Positions 58,986 through 60,732 of a DNA stretch of 60,732 nt are shown here, piece after piece. Position 1 is the stretch's first letter, and every line of letters starts with the position of its first letter. Under the pieces are notes generated by a model. The model was not told the DNA's origin. It ran no database searches and was given only the letters and a program-made list of their open reading frames with translations. A program made the position numbers and the translations under genes. The stretch is from DASVEE01 sp036399695. Its GTDB lineage: Bacteria > Acidobacteriota > Thermoanaerobaculia > Gp7-AA8. The stretch is from positions 1-60,732 of the forward strand of contig DASWMP010000105.1 of the NCBI GenBank assembly GCA_036399695.1, read 5' to 3'.

Positions 58986-60732
58986 TTACGACTCCTTCTG
59001 CGCGACGGCGTCACCGTGCAGCATCCCGGCGCCGTGGACCGGCCCCGGCTCCCCTTCTCCCGTGTCGTAGTTCTGCGGGAGATAGTCTTCGACGTCATAC
59101 CCGGGCGAGCTGTACTCGTAGGGCCCGCGGTAGACGACCGGTGGGACGGCGAAGTTGCCGTGCGCGAGAGGCGGCGACGTCGTCGCCGACCACTCGAGGG
59201 TCGTAGCCTGCCAGACGTTCGAGCCGACGCGCCGTCCCTTCAGGATGGTCCAGAAGAAGTTGACGATGAACGGCAACTGGGCGACGAGCAGCAGCGCCGC
59301 GGAGGCGCCGATGAACTTGTGAAGGTGCGTGTATGGCTTGGAGTGGGCGTAGATCTCACCGCCGTCGTAGAGGCGGCGCGACATGCCACCCAAGCCCTGG
59401 ATGAACATCGGGAAGAAGATGCCGTTCATGGCGATGATCGAGCCCCAGAAGTGGAGCTTGCCGAGCTTCTCGTTCAGTTGCCGGCCGGTAATCTTCGGGA
59501 ACCAGTAGTAGATGCCGGCGAACATCGCGAAGATCGTCCCCGGCGCGACCACGTAGTGGAAGTGGCCGATGACGTAGTAGGTGTCGTGGAGGTGGATGTC
59601 GGCCGCCGCAAGGCCGAGCGGCAGGCCGGTGAGACCGCCGATGCCGAACATCGGCAGGAACGCCAGGGCGAAGAGCATCGGGACGGTGAAGCGTATCGAC
59701 GCGCCCCATAGCGAGATGATGAGCGCCGTGAGGATGATGACCGACGGGATCGAGATGATCATCGTCGTGGTCTGGAAGAAGGCGCTGATCATCGTCCCCA
59801 TGCCCGTCAGGAACATGTGGTGGGCCCAGACGACGAAGGACATGAAGCCGAGGAAGATCGAGGCGAAGACGAGCGAACGGTAGCCCCACAGCGGCTTACG
59901 GGTGTTGTTCGCGATGACCTCGGAAATGATGCCCATCCCGGGGAGGATGAGGACGTACACCTCGGGATGCGCGAGGAACCAGAAGAGGTGCTGCCAGAGC
60001 AGCGGGTTACCGCCGCCGGCAACGGCCAGCGGCTGGCCGCTGACGACCAGACCGCTGGGCAGGAAGAAGCTCGTGCCGACGACGCGATCCATCAACTGCA
60101 TCAGGGCGGCGGCTTCGAGCGGAGGGAAGGCCAGGAGGAGGAGGAACGACGTGACGAGCTGCGCCCAGACGAAGAACGGGAGACGCATCCACGTCATCCC
60201 CTTGGCGCGCAACTGGACGATCGTGACGATGAAGTTCACCGATCCGAGGAGCGACGACGTGATCAGCAGGACCATGCCGATGATCCAGACCGTCTGCCCG
60301 TTCGAGGCGATGATCGAGAGCGGCGGATAGGAGGTCCAGCCGGAGTTCGCGGCACCGCCCGAGATGAAGAAGCTCGAGAGCATGACCAGGCCGCCCGGGA
60401 GGTACATCCAGTAGCTCAGCATGTTGAGCTTCGGGAAGGCCATGTCGGGGGCACCGATCTGCAGCGGGACGAGGTAGTTGCCGAACGCGCCGACGGCCAG
60501 CGGCACGATGGCCAGGAAGACCATGATCGTCCCGTGCATCGCACCGAGCTGGTTGTAGAACTCGGGGAGCATGATGCCGCCGGGTGCGTTCGCCGCCCCG
60601 AGCAGGTTGCCGATCAGCGGGATCGGCTTGCCGGGAAACGCGAGCTGCCACCGCATGAGCAGCATCAGGGTGAAGCCGAAGAGAAGGAAGCAGAGCGCCG
60701 TGAAACCGTACTGGATCCCGATCCACTTGTGG
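58986..60732 (-). CDS. coxA: Cytochrome c oxidase subunit I (partial, runs off the right edge)
   Basis: At least 582 residues visible; the frame continues past the window (HKWIGIQYGFTALCFLLFGF at the edge). Binuclear-centre segment AHPEVYVLILPGMGIISEV (CuB His and the cross-linked HPEVY pair), VWAHHMFLTGM (two CuB His) and IGHFHYVVAPG (heme a3 and heme a His). Twelve-helix catalytic core that reduces O2 to water. First visible gene of the cox/cta transcript. Confidence 0.96.
   Translation of the reverse strand, partial: HKWIGIQYGFTALCFLLFGFTLMLLMRWQLAFPGKPIPLIGNLLGAANAPGGIMLPEFYNQLGAMHGTIMVFLAIVPLAVGAFGNYLVPLQIGAPDMAFPKLNMLSYWMYLPGGLVMLSSFFISGGAANSGWTSYPPLSIIASNGQTVWIIGMVLLITSSLLGSVNFIVTIVQLRAKGMTWMRLPFFVWAQLVTSFLLLLAFPPLEAAALMQLMDRVVGTSFFLPSGLVVSGQPLAVAGGGNPLLWQHLFWFLAHPEVYVLILPGMGIISEVIANNTRKPLWGYRSLVFASIFLGFMSFVVWAHHMFLTGMGTMISAFFQTTTMIISIPSVIILTALIISLWGASIRFTVPMLFALAFLPMFGIGGLTGLPLGLAAADIHLHDTYYVIGHFHYVVAPGTIFAMFAGIYYWFPKITGRQLNEKLGKLHFWGSIIAMNGIFFPMFIQGLGGMSRRLYDGGEIYAHSKPYTHLHKFIGASAALLLVAQLPFIVNFFWTILKGRRVGSNVWQATTLEWSATTSPPLAHGNFAVPPVVYRGPYEYSSPGYDVEDYLPQNYDTGEGEPGPVHGAGMLHGDAVAQKES

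Overview
The window is high-GC bacterial DNA with strong G/C preference at third codon positions. It encodes a Gram-negative-type, aerobic organism: lipoproteins, a MacA-like periplasmic adaptor, a cytochrome c oxidase with its heme A assembly genes, and sigma-54 control. The mixture of an RRM protein with a glycine-rich tail, an MCC-type carboxyltransferase, a free B12-binding mutase subunit, a small CPVCYG membrane protein and an M13 peptidase resembles Acidobacteriota. That placement is inference; no rRNA or other marker was seen.

Layout. 0.2-6.7 kb (minus): a YihX-like phosphatase, an acyl-CoA catabolism operon (GNAT, B12-binding mutase subunit, enoyl-CoA hydratase-like protein, mccB-like), glutamate racemase and an NtrC-type activator. 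6.9 kb: RRM protein. 7.7-11.6 kb (minus): MacA-like adaptor and two MacB-type permeases without an ATPase. 11.6-13.4 kb: gene-poor, with a 21-bp tandem array, about 300-bp composite repeats, a decayed HD-protein fragment and a 64-bp array. 13.4-20.1 kb: a secreted HDWE protein and four sensory or signalling genes. 20.3-28.7 kb (minus): one chemosensory operon (EAL, CheY, GAF, CheD, CheA, MCP, two CheW, CheR, CheB). 28.9-33.6 kb: a DUF2306-like membrane protein, a DUF4062-NTPase-TPR STAND protein, a second 21-bp array and a split PstS-like gene. 33.8-37.5 kb (minus): ftsY, a ClpX-like ATPase, and an overlapping trio of tail-anchored protein, response regulator and VanZ protein. 38.0-44.1 kb: addB/addA-like recombination nuclease genes. 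44.1-46.3 kb: a REP-associated transposase (RAYT) in repeats. 46.3-51.5 kb: small metabolic genes. 51.9 kb to the edge (minus): M13 peptidase and a cox/cta cluster, with coxA running off the right end.

Two things stand out. First, three good sigma-54 promoters (before the hybrid kinase, the chemosensory operon and the split PstS-like gene) each carry a cluster of CAGAC/GTCTG words centred about 80-130 bp upstream of the predicted start. This points to one regulon under one enhancer-binding protein. Second, nearly every gap holds a long inverted repeat built from short words. The word differs from gap to gap, but the architecture is the same. Some of these words lie in frame inside addA and addB, and others supply start or stop codons. 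The RAYT is flanked by inverted copies of a GGGTCAGAGCTTCG word that recurs, with one change, at 12 kb. This gives a plausible mobilising enzyme for at least part of the repeat load.
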